NCBI RefSeq assembly: GCF_021018895.1
Contig: NC_079377.1
Coordinates: forward strand, 21,244,001 to 21,308,000
Direction of reading: 5' to 3'
Source: Seriola aureovittata
Taxonomy: Eukaryota > Chordata > Actinopteri > Carangiformes > Carangidae
DNA length: 64,000 nucleotides
A model generated the notes under the pieces. That model had not been told where the DNA came from, did no database searches, and saw only the letters and a list, made by a program, of their open reading frames with translations. Below, one piece after another: positions 37,670 through 48,775 of this stretch (within the stretch, counting starts at the first letter, position 1; every line of letters starts with the position of its first letter). Both the position numbers and the translations under genes were made by a program.

Positions 37670-40081
37670 CATCTACTTCCCATCTCACCACACATACACA
37701 CTTATATTGCTCTCCATTAGACAGAAGATTACATGGCAACCTTGACCTGTCTGCCCATCATAAATTACCACACAGCCTCTGCTGGCAACTCATTGTGGTG
37801 TGTCATCAGCTCGCGCCCACCATCACCATTACACTACATCAGTGCCTTGGTGAGTCCACTGTATGTATTACACCGTGTTTCGTAATGTAAGTGAGCGCCT
37901 GTCGTCCTTGCAGCAGCATTCTGTGATGCTGAACCTGCACGGGCCCGATTCTGCAGCAAATGACGCCTGATTTTAGAATATACTATATTACAAAATCTTT
38001 TCTTCTTCAGATGCAATAGGAGAAAAAAAAAGAACCAAAGCCAGAAAACGAGCTCTTGTTTTTCTCCACCACAGTTACTTGTTCCTCTAGTACTGGGATA
38101 GTAAGCAAGATGGAAAACAACAGCTTCCAGGTCACGAAAGGAGGAGATAATGAGAAAATAAGAGTGTAATGGAAGATTTTATGATTTACCCTGACAAGAC
38201 TGGTGCATCTTAACAACAATAAATTGTAACCCTAAGCAGCTTTAATTGAACGTGGCAATTAAAGTGATTCAGATGCTGATCATTAGACCTGAGTACCAGC
38301 TACACTCACTCATTCCCAAACATAAAGACCTAACAGGTACAGAGACAAAGCGTTTACGTCTGCGTGTATACAAAACTGAAATGCTGAGCAGGAACTTGCA
38401 AAAGACAAAACAATTAACATGAAAAATACGCTTTCATGCTACATCGATGCTCTTTGATGGGTTTATTCATCAGTGTTGTGACCTGCACTGGCCTTCATTA
38501 GGTCTGCCAAAGCATCAACAGATCATGTTCAACAAGCAATGATCAACACTTTCATCAGTATATGAATAGCTGTCACTGTAATTACTTGTACGTGTCAAGT
38601 AAACAAAGGGTGGGTTTTACAAAAGGGAGACATGAGTTATGAATCAAATGTTTGATTCACTTTAACCTTGAGTGATTGTGGCAGAGTAGTGAGTGCATGT
38701 GTAATCTGTCTGTATTCTGTACATGCATATGTGTCTCTCTCTGTGCGACGTGCGTTCTCTCTGCTCTCCATGCTGCTCTGCTCCCACAGTGCCCCTGGGA
38801 CCCATCTGCCTCCCTGTTATTAATTCATCAGGCTTAACCATGCAGTGCTTTATGACTCTGTTTGGACTGACGAACTATCACACACCCCTATCTCTGTCTC
38901 ATCCTCTCTCAGGAACATGGTATTGAAAAACAATATCTGTCACTGGATGCTGAACCTACGCTTGCAGCTTGATATGTCTGCTGTATCGTCTGGTATATGT
39001 CTTGCCTCCCAGCTTCTGTGTACAGTCCTGTTGTCTCAATATGAATAGTTAAAGTAGTGTGTATGTGTTTATTCTCAGCATCACTGCCAAGGCAACTTTC
39101 TGTACATTTATTGTAGTTGATCCGGGTTTTACATCTAAATGTCAATTTTAGTGTCAAAACTTAACTTAAAGCTGCCTGGTAATTCTCAAAAATGATTACT
39201 TTGAATAATAGCCAACTAAATAATATATCCTATTACACTTCAGAGACCCTAAGGGCCAAGAATAATTTCTCAGAGGGCCACAAACCTTCTTTGGGCAGCC
39301 CTGAACTCCACTCACTTTATCCTGACTTTGTCTGTGTAGCTAATTCCCATCATGGAAACTATTTTGGCTGAAAACACAGCTGATTGTGACCATGTTCAAA
39401 ATAAACCCTTTTAAAGAAAGAAATCTAAACTTTGCATTGAAAGATAATCTAAGAATCAATCAATGCCCTTCACGTGAATACGTCTTGATTGCCATGTCTA
39501 AACCTATTCCCATCAAAGACAGAGAGAAGAGATCTGAGATTGCGGCACATCAAAAGAGTTTATCTAGCTAGTATTATGTGGCTGTAAATAGCAGCAGCAA
39601 AGACACAAGACACACTGACTGAGCACTGGGAAAGTATAAGTGCAGAAGAAAGAAGTAAAGAAAATAAAGACAGACAGTAAAGATTTTTACTGGCTCCTCC
39701 AGCAGCTTAAAACCAGACGGTGCAATCTTCAAAAATACAAAAAATTAACAAACAAAATAGCTAGATTTTTTTTATGACAACTAATTAATAATTAAAATAA
39801 TTCTAAGTAAGAAATTAATTTGTGGTGCAAGAGCTCTGCATCTTTGCAGCTAAACAATCTGACTTCTAGTTTCTTGTGTCACTTCTATCAATTCAATAGA
39901 ATTATAATGACTTGTTTTCTTTTGCAGAATTCGTATAACTTGAAGGTCTGATACTATTCTTAATTACGTATTTTGACTGTTTTCATTCAGAAAAGATTAG
40001 AACAATTTTTATTTTCATTTCAGAAATAAAAAAGTTGACATACTTGGTGTAGGTGACTTTCCCCTCCACTTCTTCCCTCAG
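37670..40081. other. Intergenic or intronic, no gene seen
   Basis: AT-rich spacer. 39230-39310 has a phrase (GAGGGCCACAAACC, GGGCAGCCCTGAAC) reminiscent of a dispersed repeat but not assignable. Confidence 0.45.
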
Positions 40082-40206
40082 AGGGCAACACCACACTTGA
40101 GGACATCCAGGAGGAGTTCTTGTCGGTGCTCCAGCAGCTTACTACTGGGGCTATACTGCCCCCCAGTGGAACCACTGTGAACACAATTCCCTGCAATGGA
40201 GAGTGA
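40082..40206 (+). CDS. Candidate terminal or internal exon, unrecognised
   Basis: A strong 3' splice-site-like sequence (pyrimidine run CCCCTCCACTTCTTCCCTCAG ending at 40081, given here in lower detail) precedes an open frame of 40 codons. After two bases (AG) it reads GNTTLEDIQEEFLSVLQQL and then TTGAILPPSGTTVNTIPCNGE, ending at TGA 40204-40206. A weak donor (GTGAAA at 40203) would make it an internal exon instead. The first half would form an acidic amphipathic helix. I recognise no family, see no partner exon, and the downstream sequence (about 40275-40345) looks like a dispersed repeat, so chance or repeat origin is quite possible. Confidence 0.22.
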
Positions 40207-40840
40207 AAGACAGTCAGCATCATGGTCAGTATGAACAAGTTATGAGTGTGTTCAGTCTCATGTTACAAGTTGTATGGTCAGAGGAGGGAGGTGTGCTAAC
40301 CCTGGAGCAGGTTCAGGATTTTGCTCAAGGGCACTTCAACATTAAATAGAGAGTGAGTGTTCAAAGTGAAGCTAAAACAAAAATGGCACGTGCAATTAAC
40401 CTGAATTATACTGATTATTCACGTGCATTTTGTCCTAGTCACATTTTGACAAAATATACTGTAACTGTGGGGAACTGGTGAAAATGTAGGAATTTCCCAT
40501 TCCCCACTCAATTTAATCGCATGTTCTAACAAACACATTGAGGGAACATAGAAATGGTAACACTGGATATCCCTGTATCAGGAAATCACAAATGCAAATA
40601 TTTAAATAAATACACTGTATTTCTGCAACACACAGCCACACCTCAGTCAAAAATGCCCAAGATAGTGTAAGTCATTCTTTTGTCCTCGTTGGCAATACTC
40701 TTGTTTGATTCTTAGAGCTCTGACATATTTCCCACCTTAGAGCCTCTACGGAACAAAACGTCTGACAATGTTTGAAAATGGCCCTGACAACATGATTACA
40801 GATATGACAGTATGCCAGTTGTCACTTCAAGAAAAGTCTG
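40207..40840. other. Spacer with a possible repeat fragment
   Basis: TTTTGCTCAAGGGCACTTCA at about 40319-40338 is a phrase found in teleost dispersed repeats. Nothing else supportable. Confidence 0.4.
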
Positions 40841-41130
40841 GGAAAAAAAGGGGAGAGATGGGAACACAGTGGAGAAGAGGAATGAGAATAGTTGACAAGA
40901 GATGGAGGACGGCAATATGACATGCTTTAAACGGAAGTGCAAAAGTTAGAGAGGATAAAGGATGAGAAGAGAAATAAGAGAAGTATGAATGGAAAATTTA
41001 AGGGGCTAAAATACAAGTTTAATACAAAGGCAGATAGAGGGACGGGGGGGTTATTCTCCCTTTGCCACAGTGACACAGCCGGACAAGGAGATGGAAAGGC
41101 AGGAAGGAAGGACGAGGAATGAGGGTAAAA
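40840..41130 (+). repeat. Purine-rich tract
   Basis: A/G-dominated on the plus strand (GGAGAG, GAGAAGAG, GGAAGGAAGG), with a brief C-rich break at 41050-41085. Confidence 0.6.
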
Positions 41131-42723
41131 GGAGGAGCAATCTCATTAGCAAGCACCATGACAATAAAGCACAGTGTAGAGCCACTCCCTGATGTGTGCA
41201 AGTAAATCTTGATCTCTTATCTAGGAGAACACAAACTGTGTGATGCAAATTTACATCCCCATTCAGGCTCCACTACTTGTCTCTACCAGGATACACATTT
41301 GAAATGACAGATATTTTAGACGTATCTGAACAGGGGAGGAAAAGAAAAGTTGGAATTTCCAGCATTTCTATGGATTTTTTTGTCTTTTGGCTCATTATGT
41401 GTATACAATGGGGAAATACGGGGGTTAAGGGGAGGATAGACACTGGTGAAAAGGCAGATTGTGGGACAGGAAATGTAACATGGAACGGGTACGTGGCTCT
41501 TGGTGGAGAAAAAAACTTTACAGCAAAATATCAACGTGTGCTTTTGTGGCAGAGCTTCTGATTGTGTCTCAAAATATCTAATTCAGTGCATTTCAGTTCA
41601 ATCCGGTGGATGCGAGTTACACAAAATTAATATTCTGTTAGGTAGAATACCCTACACACAAAAAAGGAACTTTTGCTTAATTTAAATATTGCTTAAGTGC
41701 AAGAAAGATTGTGTTGACAGCTCCTCAAGTACAAAAGTAGCTCCTCCAAAGACACCATAAAAAATGTAATTAAACAAGGTCACTGTGAGAGGGCCAATTT
41801 GGCATCTTGACTATAACTATTAGCGTGTACACTCATCCCTCCTACCCTCTCTCAGTTCAGTGATGCACTCTAAAGCAGCGACCATGTTCAGTTCAGCTTT
41901 CTTAAAAACAACTTGGGTTTTTTTGCAAAAAAATTTGCAATAAATTATTCAAAAATACAAGAAAGGGCTACTCAATTACAGTTATGAGTTATTGTAATTA
42001 AGTTCTCTCCACGTTAAACTATGACATTTCTATGACTTCAGCAATTAAAACCTTCAATTTAATTCAGCATCAATGTCAAGATGACATCTTTGCATGTAAA
42101 CAATCAATATAATGAGGGTAAATGAAAAGCAATTAGCTGACGTTATACAGTAGTTTGGACCCTCTTCTTATGTATTTGTTAGATAATAGATATTCTCTTA
42201 ACACTGAGAGTCCTCACTATTCCTCAGTACTGCACCTTGTAATACAATCCAAGTATACAAGGACCGTAACAGTCATAAGCCAGAAGGGGGTTTTCTCTGA
42301 TCCACAGTAAATTTCCAGGAATTTCCCTCGGTAGACCTGAGGCAGATACATGCAGCAATACTAAAGTAGACACAGGGTGCTGAGACGGAACAGGTACTCT
42401 GGTGGCTTAAGGAAGTGTTTAGATATTTTCTCTTTTTCAAAGAAGCAAACATCTTTTATCTCCTCGGGTAAACTGCTGCCATCCCTCCATTTCCTGCCCC
42501 AAGCAACCTAACTTAGTGCCTTTCCCTCCAGGGAGCTTTTCCTTGGCAAACAGGGCTGTTTATTTTACTAAAACGGGCCCTCACTTCAGCTGGTTTGTCT
42601 AATTAAAATGTTGCAAAAGCATCGAGGAGTAGGCATTTTATTTAACGGCTAATTGTGCTGACGCTAGGGACTGGGATATTTTATGCATACACTTTCCAGG
42701 ATCTTGGGAGAAAGAGCACAATT
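41131..42723. other. Intergenic, no gene seen
   Basis: The frame at 41277-41561 (94 codons) has a short hydrophobic stretch but no family signature. The remainder is AT-rich spacer. Confidence 0.5.
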
Positions 42724-42788
42724 GCGCGCACACACACGCGCACGCACGCACACACACACACACGCACGCACGCACGCACGCACGCACA
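42724..42788. repeat. CA/CGCA microsatellite
   Basis: Mixed CACA and CGCA units. The retained CG steps suggest low methylation-driven decay or recent origin. Confidence 0.95.
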
Positions 42789-43369
42789 GGAGATCAGTTT
42801 CTTGCTCATTGGTGGGATGAATTTTAAACAGTCAGGAGTATCGAGTTAATCAGTGAGAATCCTGTGGGGGAATATCAGGTTGCCTTTTAACACGGGAGGA
42901 TGCATGTATGATTAACGCACCACTCCCCATTGGACTGAACAGAATAATTGTCTTGTTTACCAACAGGTGTTTTTAATCTAGACACAGGAATTAACAATCC
43001 TCGTTTGTAAGGGGGCACTCAGGGGTTGTTGTCATGTGTGAGATGTAATGACTTGCCGTTTTTCTTGTCAACAACTCATGTCATCCTAATTGAGTGTTTC
43101 TAGTCAATACATTTAGAAAGAACAAGGTGTATCTGCAAAAGAAATGCTTCATTAGTGAGTGTTGTATCTAGTGGACATGCCCTCCCTCAGCGTTAACTAG
43201 GATGTTCACTATGGATGTGTGTCATTACATTTTAATACAGCCCTTAAGTTGGTAAACTGTGCACAACCGCACGCTATTCACTGAGAGCAATGGCCTGCTG
43301 TTCAGGAATGCCTTGTTTGCACACAGTCACACCTGGAAGAACAACCACAGACTGATCTGATGAGCAGGG
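42789..43369. other. Intergenic, nothing seen
   Basis: No supported feature. Confidence 0.5.
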
Positions 43370-43540
43370 ATGCAGCACTGGAGCAGGAGGGGGTTAAGGG
43401 TCTCACCTCAGTGTTTATAATGAGGCAGGAACACTTTACTTTCCTCACCCAGGTTCTGGCCAGTCTGGGGGATCAAACTGGCAACAGCCCTAAGCCTACT
43501 TCTCCAAGTGCAAGGCCACTACTGCCCCCACCATTAAAGG
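43370..43540 (+). repeat. Dispersed repeat (TTTCCTCACCCAGGT ... ACTGCCCCC family)
   Basis: GAGGGGGTTAAGGGTCTCAC, ACTTTCCTCACCCAGGTTCT, GGGGGATCAAACTGGCAAC and AGGCCACTACTGCCCCC follow the order of a teleost repeat often found at gene ends. The 62-codon frame through it is therefore not a gene. Confidence 0.7.
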
Positions 43541-43784
43541 TGGGTTAACCCAACTCCCTGGTCACTTGTTGAGACTGTTCAGACTGAACACAATGTTCCT
43601 TTTCAAGCTTCAATTTTCACCTCACATTGGGTGTTTTTGCAGTCCACTAGCAGCCAGTGCAACTACAGTGTGCAACAGCTCAGACTCAGACAGAAAATGG
43701 AAATGGTTACAAGTAGATCCTCACAAACTGACAGAAAAAATGGAAATAAAGATATTACAACATCAGAGAAATCGCCAAAATATT

Positions 43785-44085
43785 TAAAGCTGCAACAAAT
43801 TATTATTTTCTTTATTGATTAAAATGCTGATTATTTTCTTCATTTAATCTATAAAATGTCAGAAAAAGTAAAACACGTCCTTCATCGTTTCCCAGAGTCC
43901 AAGGTGACGTCTTCAAATTGCTTATTGTGTCCGACCAACAGCCCAAAACCAAAACTATTCAATTTACACTGATATAAAAACAGCAGCAAATCTTGACACT
44001 GGAGAAGCTGGAACAAGTGAATTTTTGGAATTTTCGTTGGATAAATCACTCATTAATCATTAATCGACAAATTTTTTTCAGGCTT
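43785..44085 (+). repeat. AT-rich dispersed repeat (TTAATCGATTA family), copy 2
   Basis: The most complete copy: starts with AAGCTGCAACAAATTATTAT, continues with ATCTATAAAATGTCAGAAAA, GTGACGTCTTCAAATTGCTT, CAACAGCCCAAAACCAAAAC and closes with TTAATCATTAATCGACAAAT. Recognised from memory of percomorph genomes. Confidence 0.85.
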
Positions 44086-44939
44086 AAAAATCTACGTAAC
44101 AGGAGTTGTTGTACTGAATAAGATTGGAAGGTGGTTCTGTTCATAGTTCATCCCCTGCAGATTTCCTTTCAACAGGCGTGATGCCAGCGGGAAATAAATT
44201 TATCACATTTAATATTTTTTACTCCCTGTTCTTGGATATTTTGTCAGACAAATAAGGCAAATCACCACAAAGATTTGCTGGCTTTTTTTGCTCTAATGAG
44301 GTGTTAAAACACTTGGCTTGTGGTCTTCATTGGTTTAGGATGGTTTGGAAAAGGATAGTGTGAATTTGGTGCAGCCATTGAAGCTGTGAGGAAGTGGGGG
44401 GGGGGGTCCTCAGTGAGAGTAAAAGCCTAGCTTGTATTACCTTTTCACACGTCAGTCTGAAGCTGACAGGTTGCTAAAGCAAAGGTATTTTAACATCCAA
44501 TTTCAACAGTTTTGTGGCACAATCGTGCGAAACAAGGGGTGAAAATGAAAATGGAGAGAGAGAGAAAGAAGGACCTAAACTTGGGAACGGATGGACAGTT
44601 TTTTCTTTTGTCATTTCAAAATACACACGCCAGAACCTTTAATCATGTGTGTGTCTCCCTCCCGTCATTTCTCACCTACACTGAAATGGAAAGGAAGTGG
44701 TTTTAAAAGAGCTGTGGATGGTACTGGTCCAAGCGATACGTGATACATGATTGTCAGACTAGAAAAACTTTTAAGGAGCTACATTTAGCTGATGTGAAAT
44801 TACCAAGATTGGACAGAATACATCTTACACTGTAAATACAGCACATTGTTGTCATTGCATTGTTTTGATTCAGTCTGAACACCCGCTAAGTGTGTGGAGG
44901 TCAGAGTGGTGGATGGGTGTACACGTTGTTTAAGCTTAA
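44086..44939. other. Intergenic, nothing seen
   Basis: Contains a G11 run at 44396-44406. No coding signals. Confidence 0.5.
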
Positions 44940-45010
44940 AGCTTGGAAAATGGGAAACAGCTAGTCTGGCTTTGTCCAAAAAGTACCAGCACCTATAAAG
45001 CTTGCAGATT
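44940..45010 (+). repeat. SINE-like repeat (GACATTTTGGGAAA family), internal fragment
   Basis: GGGAAACAGCTAGTCTGGCT and ACCAGCACCTATAAAGCTTG match the middle of the family represented at 35.4 kb, in plus orientation. Confidence 0.6.
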
Positions 45011-45349
45011 TTATGGTGGAAAAAACTGATTAGTACGATTTGTTGTTCGACCAAATCAGAAAGTGTTTATAGCCGTTTCAAACAGCCACACTCGAAGTTC
45101 GGGTGAAAAGCTGCCTGTCACAGAGAGGAGAGGGACGCTATATTGTTTAGATGTGAAGGTAATGCCGCACATTTTCAGACAGTTTCTCCTGGAAGGTATT
45201 CATAAGCTTACACTCGGTTGTGCACATAAAAAGTGACAAATAGTTGTATAACAAAGTAAAAAGAGCTTGACAGACAAGTTCAAACCTTTGCCACCTCTGC
45301 ACAGCTGGCATCTTTCAACCATCCAACAAGCAGCTCTGATGGAGTATAG
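45011..45349. other. Spacer between two repeat fragments
   Basis: Not recognised. May be part of an insertion that split the SINE-like repeat. Confidence 0.4.
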
Positions 45350-45645
45350 TGGCACCTTAAAGCTCACTAGTCAATGAATTATCTGTCACATAACACGCAG
45401 AAGTGATTATTTATACAAAGTTTTCACACAGATTAAACAAACAAGAAATATCATGTTCATTGGGAGATGTTGCCAGGTGGATCGCGTTACGTTTGGACCT
45501 CATTTCCGGACTTTGTGCTAAGCTAACAGCTGCTCCAGCTTCATATTATTGCACAGACATGAGAGCGGTATTGAGCTCATCTAACTGTGAGCAAAAAAGC
45601 AAATAAACATATTTCCCAAGATGTCAAAATATTCCTTTACAATAG
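45350..45645 (-). repeat. SINE-like repeat (GACATTTTGGGAAA family), inverted copy
   Basis: Reading the minus strand from 45645 gives the family start (an ATATTTTGACATCTTGGGAA block), then the GAGATGAGCTCAATACC-like block, and later AAACTTTGTATA. A short plus-oriented piece (GGCACCTTAAAGCTCACTAG) sits at its left edge, so it is composite. Together with the fragment at 44.94 kb it makes an inverted pair. Confidence 0.75.
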
Positions 45646-46195
45646 CGTCAATCAAGTCTGTGGGATATTTTTTCTCTTGTATTTTTCGTATTTAACCTCA
45701 GTCGGTAATTTACATTTATATATGTACACAAGCTCTATTTTGCTGTTTAAAATAAAATAAATCACAGTGTCCATACCAAGCTAAACTTTGAGCTGCTTTT
45801 TACAGCCCTCCTCCCCTCCAGTGATCTTGCTAGGATCCCATCCTATTTAGAAAAGGGTTAGCCAGGATTAAAGGGTGTTTCTGTCGCTCTTATCTAGTGT
45901 TTGAGCACTTGATCACGGAGGCGTGCCCTAATCCGAACATCGATGCGGTTCCATCAACACGCTCTCCTGGAGCAACTCGGCAACAAAGCGGCTGTTGGAG
46001 CTTGTTTAGATGGGGCCACACTCACCCCCCACCCTCCCACACACAACATACACACATGCACACAAACACACAGATCCCTTTTTACCAAACACTGTTTCTG
46101 CTGTTGCTCGCTTTGATAGTTGATGCCAAACGTCTAATCTCATAAACTTCTGCTTGTTCTCTGCTGACGGACTCAGATTTAAGATCTGTGACGCA

Positions 46196-46197
<2 letters not shown>
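45646..46197. other. Intergenic, nothing seen
   Basis: No supported feature besides short CA patches at about 46037-46075. Confidence 0.5.

Positions 46198-46260
<63 letters not shown>
46198..46260. repeat. GT microsatellite
   Basis: (GT)n of about 62 bases, pure. Confidence 0.98.
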
Positions 46261-46261
<1 letters not shown>

Positions 46262-47280
46262 TGTGACACAGGGTTTGTTTGGAAATCTAAGTGGGAGATT
46301 AAGTCAGGTTGGTTGATCACCAGTGGATTTGTTTACAGAAAGCTTTAGACAGAGATGATAAGCTGTTTATGTCAGATCTGTCATGAATAATTGCAAATGT
46401 TTGGGCCCTCTGATGTGTGTAACATGATAGCCTACATGTGATGGGGCCTTCCATCAGTGTAGATAAGCAATCAGCAATTGTGTATCATTTTTGGAAATTA
46501 CTTTTACCATTTTGGCCCTTAAAATTGAGAGTACAACAACATGCATCATCAACATTATTTACATTTCTTTCACCATCAGGCTGTTCACCTGGAGTGGTGG
46601 GTGTTTTTTGTTGTGATGCACATTCAGACAGAAATTTACCTCCAGATCTCCAAAAGTGCTCGATTTAGGGCAAGGGAAAGTGCTTTTTTCCATGTGAATT
46701 ATGGATCATTTTACTTCTTTGGGCATCTAAAAATTCTTCAAATGAAAGAGGTGGGAAGGGAATTATGTATTGGTTGTACTGATCACAAGCCACTGAAATT
46801 TGCAATTGGATTTTGTGTAAGTTGTGAACTGAGCCAAGGCAGGAACTGAGCCAGACATGGTTAACAACAGAAGAGTTTAACAATAAAATCCGTGTTTCAG
46901 GTAAAATCAATGCATTGTGCTCTTGAATTTCATAAGTACACTGAGCATTGGTGCAGGCAGAGATAGACTGACTGAGCATGGTCAAACAAGAAAAAAAGAA
47001 AGACCCTCTGCTTCCCTTGTGGGCCCGCTGGCTATTTGACAGGACTGTATATCATACTCTTGGATGAGCTGTAATTGCAAGTGACTGCTCTGTGTTTCTC
47101 AGAAGTGGTAGTGTTGTGCGTGTGTGCACGTGTGTGGTGGGGGGCAGTGGTGTTTTTGTAAAAATAAAAGGAGAAGTGTTGCGCTTGCTGTGGATTCTTT
47201 AGGAAATTGCTGTCGCACACACAGGGGCTGGAGCCGGGCCCTGGCGACGGAGACGGAGTCTGGCTCCCAGAACCATTACT
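46261..47280. other. Intergenic, no gene seen
   Basis: Unique spacer. The overlapping frames on both strands at 46541-46985 are unrecognised. A GT/G-rich stretch lies at 47110-47160. Confidence 0.5.
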
Positions 47281-47295
47281 ATGCCTGCTGGAGCC

Positions 47296-47511
47296 ATGGA
47301 GGCCAAGCTGTGTTTGAGAGTGTGTGTTTTGATAGTACTGCAGGCTTTTGGGGGCCAAGCTGGACATGAGTTGTGTATTGAGTTTGAGGCTGTAGATACC
47401 TGTGTTAATATTCTATCTGGATTGGAAAAAAGAGTTAATGTTATTAAAGTTGACACTTCTGTCAAAGATACTGTCATAAGGCAATGCCATTATGAGGAGG
47501 GATTGTTTTGA
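47296..47511 (+). CDS. Candidate small secreted-type ORF, unrecognised
   Basis: ATG 47296 sits in an excellent initiation context (GAGCCATGGAGG). The 71-residue frame starts MEAKLCLRVCVLIVLQAF, which has the charged-then-hydrophobic pattern of a signal peptide with a plausible cleavage after GGQA, followed by about 48 acidic/basic residues with three Cys. It stops at TGA 47509-47511, with ATTAAA ten bases later (47521). An in-frame ATG at 47281 would add five residues. The family is not recognised and no splice sites were confirmed. Chance cannot be excluded: 71 codons in locally GC-rich DNA is not long. Confidence 0.22.
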   Translation: MEAKLCLRVCVLIVLQAFGGQAGHELCIEFEAVDTCVNILSGLEKRVNVIKVDTSVKDTVIRQCHYEEGLF

Positions 47512-47876
47512 ATCTACCCAATTAAAAATTTCACAACCTCTATGTATGCTTGTTCTTTGTCTTTAGAGTTTCATCTCTATCTCAGGTTTCCACCATAATC
47601 TCAGTTCTTTACAGTTATAATTACAGTAAGGTAGCAAAATCTATTCCAAAGTGATAGCTACGAATTTAAAATTCCACTAACAGCATCTTGTCTGTATTAC
47701 AATCACACTCGTAATACTGAAAATTATTGTACTGTACATGTATATATGTGTGTTTACCAAGAAGGTCCCAGTTGAGAAGGTTTACATATAAATCTCGGCA
47801 ATGTGGACAGGAAGCTGGAGTCGCCACTCTGGAGAAACCCACAGACTAAACACTGATGACCCCAATGCTGACCTTA

Positions 47877-47921
47877 CACACGCACAGGCACACACGCACA
47901 CACACACAAACACACACAGCC
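47877..47921. repeat. Imperfect CA microsatellite
   Basis: CACA units with CGCA and AAAC breaks. Confidence 0.85.
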
Positions 47922-48009
47922 AAATGACACAAATGAGCATTTTCTAGCTAGGTTTAAGCAACAATTTTGTGGTTTAAGGTAAAGCAGGAGAAAATTTTGG
48001 GAAACTAAA

Positions 48010-48240
48010 AACTAAACTAAAAGTTATTGTCATCATCAATTAATCTGCCATCATAAATTCCTACAATCCAAGCTGACTTTTGTAAGACAATGAAAAGCAG
48101 CAAATCCTCACATTTATGATTTGTTTTCCATTCCTGAGTCATTATAAAATGACTTAGACAATTAACCCATTACCTTAATAGATTCCAATTATCTATTTTT
48201 TTTAATCAACTAAATGATTAATTTACAATTCACAAAATTG
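48010..48240 (+). repeat. AT-rich dispersed repeat (TTAATCGATTA family), copy 3
   Basis: GTCATCATCAATTAATCTGC, AAGCAGCAAATCCTCACATT and the closing AATCAACTAAATGATTAATT correspond to the family at 43.8 kb. The middle is shortened. Confidence 0.6.
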
Positions 48241-48639
48241 GCTTTTGGCAGGCCACTAAATACAGGATGGATGAACACTCTGACACAGCTGGCATGAAGA
48301 TGTCCAACCTCACAGCAAAAGACTATAAAATACAGTTAAAATAACCAATTATTACAGTTGTTTGTACACGCCATTATAACTTTGATACTATAATTTTTAC
48401 TTTTGCACAACCAAATTTCTAGTACTACATAAAAATGGTTCACTTTATAAAAAAATAAATAAATAAATTACTTTACATACTTACTTTGCTGTAAAAAAAA
48501 ATTTAAAATAATTTTTTAAAAAAAAGGTCAGCATCTGAAAAAGATATTCAACTTACGATCATAGAAGCCTAAGAAAACCACCAAAAAGGCAAAACTTAGA
48601 AGCTGGAAAACATTTGGCATGCTTTGCTTTTTGCTTTCA
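48241..48639. other. Intergenic, nothing seen
   Basis: AT-rich with A- and T-runs (AAATAAATAAATAAAT near 48450, T/A runs near 48490-48530). Confidence 0.5.
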
Positions 48640-48775
48640 ATTTAATAAAATGATGAAATGAAAAATGCACCTTCAATTTCCAAAATATCATGTTGACGTC
48701 TTTCAATAGCTTGTTCTTTCCCAATCAACAGTCTAAAACCCCCAAATTACCAATGTCCAATAATCTACTGCTACT
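48640..48775 (+). repeat. AT-rich dispersed repeat (TTAATCGATTA family), copy 4 (fragment)
   Basis: TCATGTTGACGTCTTTCAAT, CCCAATCAACAGTCTAAAAC and ACCAATGTCCAATAATC match the middle part of the family. Confidence 0.5.

Noticed and set aside
43360..43548. 62-codon frame with protein-like composition
   Set aside because: Lies entirely within a recognised dispersed repeat (43370-43540).
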